In this document: piece by piece, positions 1 through 11,039 of the stretch
How the letters are laid out: each line of letters starts with the position of its first letter
Numbering within the stretch: position 1 is the first letter of the stretch
NCBI GenBank assembly: GCA_025617745.1
Contig: CM046864.1
Span: 62,001-126,000 of the forward strand
Length of the DNA: 64,000 bases
Direction of reading: 5' to 3'
Source: Heliocidaris erythrogramma
Lineage: Eukaryota; Echinodermata; Echinoidea; Camarodonta; Echinometridae
Notes under the pieces: model-generated
What the model saw: the letters and a program-made list of their open reading frames with translations, nothing else
The model's database searches: none
What the model was told of the DNA's origin: nothing
Program-made: the position numbers and the translations under genes

Positions 1-1641
1 TTTTACACTATAAAAGACGGCACACTGGGGACAGCATCACCAGAAATTATAGGTGTGTAGATAATACCAAGATACACGAATTTTTTTTCCCGCCAGACCT
101 CCCAAATTCGCGTCTTTTCGGTGCGCGCACATGCGACGAACGTCTGCTTATGAGATAATTTGCCGAATGAAGTTCGTGTCAGAGATAGAAACCCTTCCCA
201 ATTCCGCCTGTACATTGCGGCCAATAATCTGAACCGGCTAGCACACCGGCGCGCTGTGATGACTTGATTTTCAACCTGCAATTTCATACATGTACATAAT
301 TAGAGAATATAAATTAAGTCTCATTTTGAGATAGAGACTATAGGGTTGTAAATCTATTGTACGCCAGCAAGTCTGGAGTCGATTTAAACAAAATCGATCT
401 GTGTTTGTGATGCTTTTGTCAGTGATTGGTTACACATTTGACTTGTACGGTTTGAATTCTAATGTTTTTTAACTGTTCTGGGAATTTGATCGTTAGGCGA
501 TTAGTCTATTTACAAACATCGATTTATACAGAGAATAAGGCACGTAAGTCTATAAGGATAAATTGGGCCTTTTCATTTTCATGGACTTAAGGTTCTATTC
601 GACACATGCAATGTCGACTTAAGCGAGATTGACTGTAGTTCTGCAACATACAGTTTTAAAACCTTTCACCTGTACTGTAGGCATTCCCATTGCCCTTCTT
701 TGCCTCCGATTCTCCCATGCAAACTCTGTAAGCCCTATTATATATGATAAATCTGTCAAAGATTGTATACGACAAACTTATTCTCATTGTCAAAAAATAA
801 GTCCCGAATATTTGCAGACGCATGCCAATGAATAATTCTGAAAAGGAATTATTCAAATATTGTTCAGGTATGAACTGCGCAAAGAATATTATTTATAGAC
901 AAGGGGGCCCCTGATCGAAGGATAGATTTTCTATGAAAATAAAAACGTGTTTGTTTGAATAGGAACCGTATTGGACAATGCACTGTCTGGTCCTCACGTG
1001 CCCTTCAACTTCACCTTTTCACAATCAATCGTTCTTTTATGCCTGATGGAATCCTATGAAATAGTGCTAGCTATATATCCGTTGATAGTTCACACACAAT
1101 GTCGTCATGGATCGCGATATTCTTAAATTAGACACTAGTTTCTAGTAACAGACTCCGAACAGAAAATCCCCAATATTTATCGAAGGGGCATGTACAATAT
1201 ACTACCAAACATGATTTACAACTTATCGTTTTCTTTTTCTTGAAAATGAAAGCCATAAAAGTAGGCTACATCCCACGGGAAGGACTTGCGACAAATTTTC
1301 AAAGCTTCGTAAGACAGTTTTATCAAGGCTGTCTACTGGGATTTTCCGGTTATTTTCGATACTATATATAAGGATTTCATTTTCAAGAGGGGCGTTCTTC
1401 TGTGCATGCACTCTCGGTGACTGATAACACCCATTATTATCATTGTATTCTATTAAAAAAGAAGATTAAAATAAAAAAACAACGGACCCATTTGAAAATC
1501 AGCTATTAAACTGAAAAGGGCAATCCAACCCATGAGAAGAATTTTTTTTGTAATTCGTGCTGTATTGATCATTTGTATTTCAAATGAAACATAACATAAC
1601 ATAACCACGGGGGTAAATATGCAAGAATTTCTTTTCAACTT
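1..1641. other. A+T-rich DNA with no recognised gene
   Basis: I read both strands and found no protein, RNA or repeat I can name. The longest open stretch is on the minus strand at 3-287 (94 codons). It has no recognisable motif and its composition does not stand out, so I treat it as chance. Confidence 0.5.
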
Positions 1642-1702
1642 GGGGGGGGGGGTGGAAATTACCATTCATGGAAAACACAGCCCCCCCCCCCCCCCCCCCC
1701 CC
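1642..1702. repeat. Poly-G/poly-C homopolymer pair
   Basis: An 11-base G run (1642-1652) is followed 28 bases later by a 22-base C run (1681-1702). The runs are complementary, so the pair could fold as a hairpin or form other non-B DNA. Pure G or C runs recur through the window (5691-5708, 5792-5805, 6494-6516, near 44885, 46780-46793), which looks like a genome-wide habit rather than one functional site. Confidence 0.8.
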
Positions 1703-4387
1703 TCATGAAAAGAAGGAATGCACGGATCTACGCCAATGAACCTTTAACATCAACGGTATGATGGATTATATAATAAAATATAAATGACGTTGGGGTACAC
1801 ATGTCTTACCTACGTAGAAAAATCAACAACGACTGACTATCGATTTCTATACTAATAGATTACGTAACATTACAAAAAAGGAAAATAAACAACCCACACC
1901 AGAATAAAAATAGACAGAGCAAGCACCTTCCCGGAAAAAGGGAAAATAAAGAAATTGAAACTAGAACTGCAATCGTATCAGAACGATGTGCATGCAATTA
2001 CGTCCGTATTTTCTATTTTGTTGAGAAGTTGACATGTGAAAAATAAAGATATGCATGGTAAAACATGACATAAGATAAGACTAGCGAATCAGAAAACATG
2101 TATGATAATATAATATATAAAGATAAGAAAGAAGACAAAAAGCCATACCGTGAATTGAGAGATGATCGAATGCTGAACACAAAGAGCAACATAAGGAAAG
2201 GTATAATAGAGGATGATGGAACGATGAACATAAGGTAAAGCATATATAGATTGACAAGATGACAGAAGGTTGAAAACAAAGAATTACATAAAGAGAGGTA
2301 GAAGGATAATAATTATCACACGCCAAGTGCCTTTACTCCGGCCACATGGCTCCAACACAATATGTGACGCATATAAAAACCATGGCACTTTGTAACAAGC
2401 GCGTAATACATGTATCTTAGTATCCATATCATAATAAGATTAAAGGGCTATTCTCTTAAAGAGTGTGCAGTTAGAGTTGTACAAGTGGCAAAATTTCAAC
2501 ATCAAAGATTTCATTAAATTCTTATGAATTCAGAAATTTTAATCCCTTAAGAATACAAAACAGCCAACGGATGATTTTTGTCTACCAACATTGTTTCAAG
2601 AAATATTTCCAAACTCAGTGACCCTTTAAAACAATTTGAAGCCACATTTCAGATAGGTTACCAGATAGTATCTTAGAAACCTCTGATAGTCTGTCTAATT
2701 CTTGCTTTAAAAATGTCAACACTTATGTAAAACTACCAGCTTGAATATGTCCCAAAAACCCGGAAACATTTTGGAATCAAGCTTGATATTTTCTGTAATA
2801 AAAATGATCGTGATTTATAAAGTGAAGGTCAAATACAAAGCAAAAACATTTCTGCTTGAAATATGTAACCCTAAATTGAGTTTCTATTTGTAGTTTAATT
2901 TTATCAGTAATCTCATTGATTATGTATGAAACGTTATGAATAGGTATTACACTTGTGATAAAAAACAAATGGCATGTAACATCTCTGCCAGATTAAATAA
3001 AGTCTGGATGCAAAGAAGAACGGTGTATGGTAACGTATTTGACGCATCGGAAGTTCCGTTAGCATAGATGCAGCAACAGAACCAGCAACAATAAATGCAT
3101 TTTAACTTGCAAAACATCAAAATATGACTACATTCGTAAATTCAACATACTTCTATCCGTGAAGAACGATCTTTACATAGATAAGTGATTAGAAACTTCT
3201 ATAACATTGAGACATATCTAAAATACGAATAGTAACAATAAAACACAAAACTACAATGTTTTTTTTCTGATATAGTTCTGAAATTTGCAGTTACGGAAGA
3301 CGGTAAAAATGAAGTTGGAGAAGATTTTTATGGAAATAATACGCATAAGATACGATACCACCCTGATCAGAAAAGAATTGAGAAAAAATGAAAGGATCGA
3401 GAGAGAAGACTATTTTCAGAAAAATAATTTGTCTCATGCAATTTCCGGTGTGTGATTAAACATTAGCGTAGATACTTGAAAGTACCTGAGCCTTGCGTTC
3501 ATTTGCAGCATATTTTTTTCTTAATGAAACAAAGCTGAAGTAACGTATCTGATATTAGCTCATCGTAATAGTAGTTTTTCAAGTGGTTGGATCTGTATAT
3601 ATTTTTGTAACAAAAGATTTAATGAATATATCATGGTACCATTCATGCTTAAGGTTGACTTTGTTTAACTCGTTCAATTACACTGCTATGCGGCATTATT
3701 TCGACCTTCTCTGAGGAGTCACAAAAGAGGGTATAACGTATCTGACTGCTATTTGGCGACATAGTCTAAAGGAGCCCCACGAGAAATATCAAAACCTCAT
3801 ATTGTTATGTCATATTATTTTTCTTTCAGGCACTGAAGGGTCAATGGAATGACGTACAAAAGACTTAATTTCAATGATTTGTTAACGAGTAAGAACTTGT
3901 TATATGAGCACTTCCTTTCCTGGCGACATGGGTTTTTGAAGGTGATATCAAACTTCTGCTTGTATTTCTAATTTTATGCTGGGTGTCCTGATAGCTCTAT
4001 TGATATATATTTTAGAGGTCAAGCCTCTAGGATGAATTAAGCAAAAAAAGTTTGCACACTTTTTTTGAAAATGGGCCTAAACTTCAATAACTTATAGGAG
4101 GAAAAATAATCTATGCAATAGGCTGTAGTATTATTGATGAATAAACTATTCATATATTTACAAAACATTCTTAAGTTTGATCTGTTTGATAATCCGTGTA
4201 ATAGTTATGAGATATTCAGAATGCTGGTCCATTTACCGGCTTGCATAGCTTAGTTGCCTTTCCTTTGTGCATTGTAATGTTCAACAGATTCAAACGACAA
4301 AAGATAGTTACAAAAGTGGCGTAGAGTGGGATTTGTATCGCCGCACCGACATCTAAAAATATACAAATAATTTCTTGGTACTACAAA
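1703..4387. other. A+T-rich DNA; purine-rich degenerate stretch at about 2036-2310
   Basis: No gene is recognisable. The purine-rich stretch near 2036-2310 repeats words such as AACATAAGGAAAG and AGATAAGA. Its complement resembles the pyrimidine-rich degenerate repeat at 27640-29440, so it may be a distant member of that family. The short minus-strand open frames here are by-products of this skewed composition. Confidence 0.45.
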
Positions 4388-4932
4388 ATTTCAATATGGC
4401 ACGAAAAAGAGACATGACAATGAAGCTTTTCGACCTGCACTCATCAGGTTATCACGCAGGTATATAACAAATTACTTGAAATCAACTATATTATACTCGG
4501 TGAACCCGGCCGCAACCTAGACGCCGTAATTTCAGAACAATCGCAAAGCTTGGACGAACTCCTTTTGTCTGCACAGAAGAGGTTCATGCGATTGAATGTA
4601 AGCGGCTTCCAGAAAGCGTAAATGCGCTGAGCTTCTGGCCCGGGACATAATTGAGAATTGATCGTCGGCATAGCTTTGTGCGCAAGCTGGATTGTTCAGC
4701 AAGTGGAGACCAATCGCTGAATCGCATTTGGCTATCTTTGGTCCGTTAGCGTGCATTTCAGATTTGCAGGCACGGACGGGCTGCGTGCGCTGATTGGTTG
4801 TACGGTTCCGAATAGTCGAGGGGATGTGTTGTTTAATGCGATCAGTAATTTGTTATATACCTGCGTGATAACCTGATGAGTGCAGGTCGAAAAGCTTCGT
4901 TATCATGTCTCTTTTTCGTGCCATATTGAAAT
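4388..4932. mobile_element. Inverted-repeat (MITE/foldback) element, about 545 bp
   Basis: Arms at 4388-4475 and 4845-4932 are reverse complements over about 88 bases with only a couple of mismatches. The outer end reads ATTTCAATATGGCACG on the left and its complement on the right. The interior (4476-4844) is more G+C-rich than the flanks and encodes nothing recognisable. The architecture fits a non-autonomous DNA transposon. I see no unambiguous target-site duplication, so the superfamily is unassigned. Confidence 0.8.
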
Positions 4933-5084
4933 CTAAAAATATATTGTTTACCTATAAGTAGTAAAAAAGTAAAATAGATATTTCTAGAATTGTGGGGCTC
5001 ATAAATAACTAAATCATACTACGTTGCAGTCGGGTGTTGGATAGAAGGGGCTGACATTTAAAAGGAAAATGTATTAATGATACT

Positions 5085-5660
5085 TATTCGAAAAGAAAAG
5101 GGGCAAGTGTCAAACTAAAAGTGGTGCTTTCAGATTGAGTACTGGCAAATGTCAGACACGATGACAGGTCACTTTTCAGGGTCACAGGGGTACTTTCTTT
5201 CCCCTAATAATTGGCATTCACCAAGCATGAAAGTAGACCCGAAAGAATGAAAAAGATCGCAATCAAAAGGGGCACTTAGAAAGGAAAGGGGTACTAACAG
5301 AGACGATAAGGGGACTTATCACAGAGGGAAAAGTGGCACTACCTACAAGAGAAAAGGGTGTATTTCCAAATGAAGAAGGGGCACTTTTTATGTTAAAATT
5401 GGGTATTTCCATATGAAGGAGAGGCACTTTTTATGTAAAAAGAGTAGTTTCCTAATAGGGACACTTCACTATACAGAGGGCACTTTTTATATAAATGGGG
5501 CATTCTCCTATGTAAAAAGTGCACTTTTCCTATTTGAAAAGGTCATTCCCTTTGTAAACAGATGAATTTTACCTTTGCATAAAGGGGCACTTCCATATTT
5601 AAAAGAGAACTTTTATGTAAAAGGAGCATTTTCTTATGCAAAATGGGCACTGCCCCTCCG
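5085..5660. repeat. Degenerate GGGGCACTTTT minisatellite
   Basis: About two dozen diverged copies of a roughly 20-base unit built on GGGGCACTTTT plus an A/T spacer such as TATGTAAAA. Spacing is irregular and the copies are diverged, which suggests an old array. No coding frame persists through it. Confidence 0.75.
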
Positions 5661-5690
5661 CAATGCTGCTAGCAGTGCTGCCTCTGCTAG

Positions 5691-5805
5691 CCCCCCCCCC
5701 CCCCCCCCTCATCTTTGCTAATCTAATCCTCAATTTCCGATAGCTTAGTTTTCAATTTATGAAATGATTTTGTTTTCATTATGTTTTATAGCCCCCCCCC
5801 CCCCC
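5691..5805. repeat. Two poly-C runs
   Basis: C runs at 5691-5708 and 5792-5805 flank about 80 bases of A/T-rich DNA directly after the minisatellite. Confidence 0.85.
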
Positions 5806-5997
5806 AAATGGTAGTGCGACCCGCCCGCGTCTTTTTTTTCCGTAACCCTTACGCGTCAGAAACCCCTTTTTGAAGACTTTGAAAGAGACTGCAAGTATCG
5901 GACTTGTATTTTCTTACTCATTATACCATTGCTATGACGTCAATCTATTCAATAAAGTGTAGATTATTTTCACGAATGTACGCAATGGTTTAAATCA

Positions 5998-6094
5998 GAG
6001 AATAGCCTCGGAAGTGTAGATTCGCCACTCCCAATCTACTCGGCTACGCCTCGTAGATTCGGAACTGCGAATCTACACTTTCTCGGCTATTCTC
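5998..6094. repeat. Long imperfect palindrome (cruciform-capable)
   Basis: The 28-base arms at 5998-6025 and 6067-6094 are reverse complements with about three mismatches (shared core GTGTAGATTCGC). A second, inner stem (AATCTAC/GTAGATT) lies between them, so nearly the whole 97 bases can fold. It may be a tiny foldback element or the terminus of a larger one. Confidence 0.75.
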
Positions 6095-6143
6095 CTTCAT
6101 GTCACCTTATTTTTAAATCAGCAAAAGAAAATTTTGTAATATA

Positions 6144-6216
6144 AACCTCTGCCGAGATTCGAACTCGTGGTCCTTTCATTGAGAGAGCACCTGATTATCC
6201 GATTGCGCCACACAGA
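6144..6216 (-). tRNA. tRNA-like sequence (pseudo-tRNA or SINE head)
   Basis: Read on the minus strand, an A-box-like TGGCGCAATCGG is followed about 45 bases later by a B-box-like GAGTTCGAATCTC, the spacing of an internal Pol III promoter. The T arm pairs reasonably, but the acceptor stem has several mismatches. I therefore favour a decayed tRNA or tRNA-derived SINE over a working gene. No specificity is assigned. Confidence 0.5.
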
Positions 6217-6493
6217 AAAGCTACTCCATGCCCTTGCTCGTTTTATTATATCGCTACAATTCGTTTTCATGAATATTTATGCCGACTAGTCTTGACGGAA
6301 TAAACCGTATTATGAGCAATTTGACGCATTAGTGTTACGGTAAAAAACACGCGACCCGCCCCCTCCCTCCATGAACCGTATTGATGTCCTCTCCAACCTG
6401 TTAAATCGCAAATGCTCTGTGTATTATCAGATGTTACCTTAAAAATTGATATTTATTTTAACTAGACACCTATGTACATGGCCAAGGTGTGGT

Positions 6494-6516
6494 GGGGGGG
6501 GGGGGGGGGGGGGGGG
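6494..6516 (+). repeat. Poly-G run
   Basis: An uninterrupted 23-base G run lies about 17 bases before the first TTAGGG array. Confidence 0.9.
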
Positions 6517-6532
6517 TCTTGGGGTGGGAGGG

Positions 6533-7094
6533 GGTTAGGGTTAGGGTTAGGGTTAGGGGGGGTTAGGGGTTAGGGTTAGGGTTAGGGTTAGGGTTAGGGT
6601 TAGGGTTAGGGTTAGGGTTAGGGTTAGGGTTAGGGTTAGGGTTAGGGTTAGGGTTAGGGTTAGGGTTAGGGTTAGGGTTAGGGTTAGGGTTAGGGTTAGG
6701 GTTAGGGTTAGGGTTAGGGTTAGGGTTAGGGGTTAGGGGTTAGGGGTTAGGGTTAGGGTTAGGGTTAGGGTTAGGGTTAGGGTTAGGGTTAGGGGTTAGG
6801 GTTAGGGTTAGGGTTAGGGTTAGGGTTAGGGTTAGGGTTAGGGGTTAGGGGTTAGGGTTAGGGGTTAGGGTTAGGGTTAGGGTTAGGGTTAGGGTTAGGG
6901 TTAGGGTTAGGGTTAGGGTTAGGGTTAGGGTTAGGGTTAGGGTTAGGGTTAGGGTTAGGGTTAGGGTTAGACAACAACAATAGGGTTAGGGTTAGGGTTA
7001 GGGTTAGGGTTAGGGTTAGGGGTTAGGGTTAGGGTTAGGGTTAGGGTTAGGGTTAGGGTTAGGGTTAGGGTTAGGGTTAGGGTTAGGGTTAGGG
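6533..7094 (+). repeat. Interstitial telomeric array (TTAGGG)n
   Basis: About 560 bases of TTAGGG units with scattered TTAGGGG variants and one non-telomeric interruption (ACAACAACAATAGGG near 6970). The G-rich strand is the plus strand, so if terminal it would point to the right, but at least 57 kb of other DNA follows. TTAGGG is the telomere repeat of most metazoans outside arthropods and nematodes. It marks the left edge of a 6.4-kb duplicated segment. Confidence 0.95.
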
Positions 7095-7400
7095 CTATGG
7101 TTGTGTACCTTTGGGCACCCCAAAATTAACTATGGGTACCCGAACATTAACCTCATGTACCCGAAAATATACTGGTTCCCCGAAAATTAACTATGGTTCC
7201 CCCAATATTAACTATGGTACCTGACAATTAACCTTGGGTACCCGAAAATTAACTATGGGTACCCGAGCAATTAACCTTGGGTACCCGAAAATTAACCTTG
7301 GGTACCCGACGGTTAACTATGGGTACCCGAAAATTAACGCTGGGTACCTGGAAATTAACGTTTGCACCCGAGAACTTACCTTTTGGTACCCGAATCTGCA
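7095..7400 (+). repeat. GGTACC-rich minisatellite, about 20-bp unit
   Basis: Roughly 14 copies of a unit close to GGGTACCCGAAAATTAACT, each centred on GGTACC or GGTACCC. It abuts the telomeric array directly and is repeated in the same position in the second segment copy. One frame stays open across it only because the unit lacks stops in that frame. Confidence 0.85.
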
Positions 7401-7846
7401 TCTTATGTTTGAAATTTTTCATTTTCTCAATTAGGCCTTGGCAGTCGTAATAAACTGGTAAGATATGATCAATAACTATTATTCTATCACTACAGAGGAA
7501 CTTGGGGATTATCTTTGTTTTTTAAAGAAATAAGAGTGATTTAATGATGGAATGTTTTCTCGTCTGAAAATTTTCGATTTTTGACGTTTTTGGAGTAGTT
7601 TTGCCTGACTTAAACCACCTTTTATCTTCAAATATATCGCGTTTCTTCCTTTGGTTTGGCCAGGGTTAGTTTTAGAATTTAATAGTCTTCCTATTTCTGC
7701 TTTTCATTATCAATAATATGCCTTTATCAAAAAGTTATCTGCCATTATGTAAAGTAATGACAAAATTCAACTCAAAAAGTTTCGTTTTTCTGACGGAGAC
7801 CGTTAGCTCAGACAAGACCGGACCTACTTTGGTATTGCCAGCTCCT

Positions 7847-8680
7847 TGACCATAGACTCGTTATTGTCAGGCCGGCAGACCCGGCGTACAGACGGGCCAC
7901 GGTACGTATGAAATAGCTGTATGACGTGTGTTGGCTACTCTTTAAATACTAGAAATGCATTTAGAATGACCCCCTTTATTTTGATAAATTCAGAGTTGTT
8001 AACACTGAAACTTTATGTATAGGTAGAGAAGGAACGTACAATATAGGACATGAATTTTCAGGCCAAGATCATTTCCACAAAAGTGACAAAATAAGCTCAA
8101 AGTTTGCTTATTACTGCATCTTTGACCATAGACTCGTCATTGTCAGGCCGGCAGACCCGGCGTACAGACGGGCCACGGTACGTGTGAAACAGCTGTATGA
8201 CGTGTGTTGGCTACTCTTTAATACTAGTAGAAATGCATTTAGAATGACCCCCTTTATTTTAATAAATTCTTAGTTGTTAACACTGAAAGTTTATGTATAG
8301 GTAGAGAAGGAACGTACAATATAGGACATGAATTTTCAGGCCAAGATCATTTCCACAAAAGTGACAAAATAAGCTCAAAGTTTGCTTATTACTGCTTCTT
8401 TGACCATAGACTCGTCATTGTCAGACCGGCAGACCCGGCGTCCGGATCGGAAGGGCTACGGTACGTATGGAACAGTTGTATGACGTGTGTGTTGGCTACT
8501 CTTTAATACTAGAAATGCATTTAGAATGACCCCTTTATTTTGATAAATTCTTAGTTGTTAACACTGAAAGTTTATGCATAAGTAGAGAAGGAATGTACAA
8601 TATAGGACATGAATTTTCAGGCCAAAATCATTTCCACAAAAGTGACAAAATAAGCTCAAACTTTTGTTCATTACTGCGCA
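7847..8680 (+). repeat. Three tandem ~277-bp units
   Basis: Units begin at TGACCATAGACTCG (7847, 8123, 8401), giving periods of 276 and 278 bases. A partial fourth follows at about 8722-8790. Each unit has a G+C-rich core of about 46 bases between a CATAG and a GTACGT, set in A+T-rich flanks, so the core could be a small exon. Conservation is about equal across the unit, so that idea is weak. Confidence 0.8.
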
Positions 8681-8808
8681 ATGTTTGACTGTTCAGGTTA
8701 AAGTAGGTTTGTAAATTATGCAATAGATTCACCCCCTTTATTTTGATAAATTCTTTATTGTTAACACTGAAAGTTTATGTACAGGTAGCTGTTTATCATT
8801 TTCCACAG

Positions 8809-9660
8809 AGAACATGAGCCTATTTCCTGCGTACGAGAGGTAAACGACTACAATTCAGCGTGCCGTGAACTCCACCACAGGACGGTCAAAGATTATGGTG
8901 GTAAGATACAATACATGTAGGTTTTTCATGTTAAATTTAAAATTAAGATATGTATTAATGATTATGCTTATTTTTGCATGTCATATTCACAGAGAACGTA
9001 AGCCTATTTCCTGCGTACGAGAGGAAAACGACTACAATTCAGCGTGCCGTGAACTCCACCACAGGACGGTCAAAGATTATGGTGGTAAGATACAATACAT
9101 GTAGGTTTTTCATGTTAAATTTAAAATTAAGATATGTATTAATGATTATGCTTATTTTTGCATGTCATATTCACAGAGAACGTAAGCCTATTTCCTGCGT
9201 ACGAGAGGAAAACGACTACAATTCAGCGTGCCGTGAACTCCACCACAGGACGGTCAAAGATTATGGTGGTAAGATACAATACATGTAGGTTTTTCATGTT
9301 AAATTTAAAATTAAGATATGTATTAATGATTATGCTTATTTTTTCATGTCATTCACAGAGAACGTACGTAAGCCTATTTCCTGCGTACGAGAGCAAAACG
9401 ACTACAATTCAGCGTGACGTGCACTCCACCAAAGGACGGTCAAAGATTATGGTGGTAAGATACAATACATGTAGGTTTTTCATGTTATATTTAAAATTAA
9501 GATATGTATTAATGATTATGCTTATTTTTGCATGTCATTCACAGAGAACGTAAGCCTATTTCCTGCGTACAAGAGGAAAACGACTACAATTCAGCGTGAC
9601 GTGCACTCCACCAAAGGACGGTCAAAGATTATGGTGGTAAGATGCAATACATGTAGGTTT
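8809..9660 (+). repeat. Five tandem ~184-bp units with exon-like cores
   Basis: Units repeat at AGCCTATTTCCTGCG (8817, 9001, 9185, 9371, 9553), with periods of 184, 184, 186 and 182. In each, a T-rich stretch ending TTCACAG or TTCCACAG precedes a core of about 90-92 bases. The core is followed by GGTAAGAT, a good splice-donor match, and an ATTAAT branch-like word lies upstream of the acceptor. Two frames are nearly open, but neither stays open in all five units: the frame with ISCVREEN fails in units 4 and 5, and the frame with SLFPAY fails in unit 1. This is either an array of duplicated exons, now partly decayed, or a satellite that happens to carry splice-like words. Confidence 0.55.
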
Positions 9661-9769
9661 TTCATGTTAATTTTAAAATTAAGATGTGTATTAATTAAAA
9701 AGGCTTTTGAATCATTGGAATAACAGTTGAATGTGTTGTTTATTGATTACGCTCATTTTTGTATGTGAT

Positions 9770-9850
9770 GTACCATGAAGTGACGCAGATTTCTTGCATA
9801 CGCAGCGTGCCATGAAATCAACCAAAGGACTCTCAACGATTATAGGAATT
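9770..9850 (+). repeat. Diverged relic of the 184-bp core
   Basis: About 80 bases resemble the exon-like core (TTCTTGCATACG, then GCGTGCCATGAAATCAACC and GATTAT). An internal deletion of about 22 bases has occurred, and both splice-like borders are lost. It suggests the array once extended further or arose from an older single copy. Confidence 0.5.
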
Positions 9851-10540
9851 CCCGCCAAATTGATATTTCAATTATCCTGCATGTGTATGTATAGATTCTC
9901 AATATACGTACGTGTGTAATGTGCAATAGTAAACCATAAGACATGACTTGTGTATGTATAGTAACTACAATGTATATACCAGTCCCACCTGTGTTAAATG
10001 GTGTACTGCAAAGCAATGGAAGAGTGTTTTCCGACTTGACCCATGATTTTTTAGGTTAATATTTGTCTGGAGTATCAATATTTAAAGCAAAAAATGATGC
10101 AAATTAGTTTTGTGGAGTTTATTACCCTGAATCTTTGCCGCATTTAGTGTAAAACATTATTACTCTTAGTGCAAAGCACCATACTGTATAAATGTTTAGC
10201 CTGCTGCTGTAGCTCTAGATGTTGAGGTGCCTGATGCCTGAACTCCGGGGGGAGGAAGCCAGCAGTAACTGCCTCAGTGAACTGCTGGATTTGAAAGTTT
10301 TCACTCATGGTAACAGTTTAATTGTTCATCTTCTAGGGGCATACTGCAGTTTATATTTGATTCTAACTTTATCTCAACATATTTTGGGTAAGATGGTTGA
10401 TATTTCCTTTGGAAATGAAACCCCAGAATATGAATTTGCATGTTTGGGGTTGATATTTTTTACTAAAACCATTTCACATGACATATTCTGAAATCTGAAC
10501 ATCAAATGTCGGGAAGTCTGGACATGCATGCCTGAAACAT
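9851..10540. other. No recognised feature
   Basis: A+T-rich sequence. A 90-codon open frame at 10219-10491 is broken in segment copy B by a one-base deletion in a T run (near 19731), which argues against coding. Confidence 0.5.
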
Positions 10541-10665
10541 GAGTTCCCTGATCGCTTAAACGGTTGAAGTTTAATGCTACGTTGCATGGGTTCGAATCCC
10601 ATGAAGTTCAAAATATCACCTCCGAACTTTCATTGGTGGCAACAGCATGAAATGAGACCAAAGCG
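10540..10665 (+). repeat. tRNA-derived SINE-like sequence
   Basis: A B-box-like GGGTTCGAATCCC at 10588-10600 follows a weak A-box-like region. The tail GAACTTTCATTGGTGGC...ACAGCATGAAA.GAGAC is shared with the sequence at 13138-13275, so the two are members of one short family. It recurs in segment copy B. Confidence 0.5.
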
Positions 10666-10679
10666 TTCTACGTGATCTA

Positions 10680-10980
10680 AAGTCGTAATGAATAATAGTT
10701 ATCATAAGTACTTTTTATCATAATCATTATCATTTTATCATTATTATGATAGCACTATTGATGATAAAATGTTGGAAGGTGACAGTTCTTATTATTAATT
10801 TTGTTATCATGAGTATTATTAGCATCATTATTATAAATATATTTATATTATAATTATGATCACCATTATTTTTATTATTATTAGCTGCTATCACTGCCCA
10901 ATATATACCAGCCTAAGTATTCAGTGTTGTTTATCATGATGAATATATGTAAATATTGTAAATAAATATTTGTAAATAAA
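10680..10980. repeat. A+T-rich ATT/ATC low-complexity tract
   Basis: Irregular runs of ATTATCATTATTATGAT type words, with no coding potential. Copy B has the same tract at about 20030-20330. Confidence 0.7.
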
Positions 10981-11039
10981 TAATCCTAAATGATATACAC
11001 ATTTTCTGTCCTTTAAGTGTACGTCTCATGACCGTAAGA

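Noticed and set aside
7847-9660. CRISPR-like array
   Set aside because: Units are 184-277 bp with almost no variable spacers and the DNA is eukaryotic, so these are ordinary tandem repeats.
8865-9723. Overlapping open frames of 63-131 codons across the 184-bp array as a repeat protein
   Set aside because: They read straight through the putative introns, and their frames are broken by small indels between units and between segment copies. Only the exon-like interpretation is kept as a finding.
10219-10491. 90-codon open frame in segment copy A
   Set aside because: The same place in copy B has a one-base deletion in a T run that changes the C-terminus, and no motif is visible. A chance frame is more likely.
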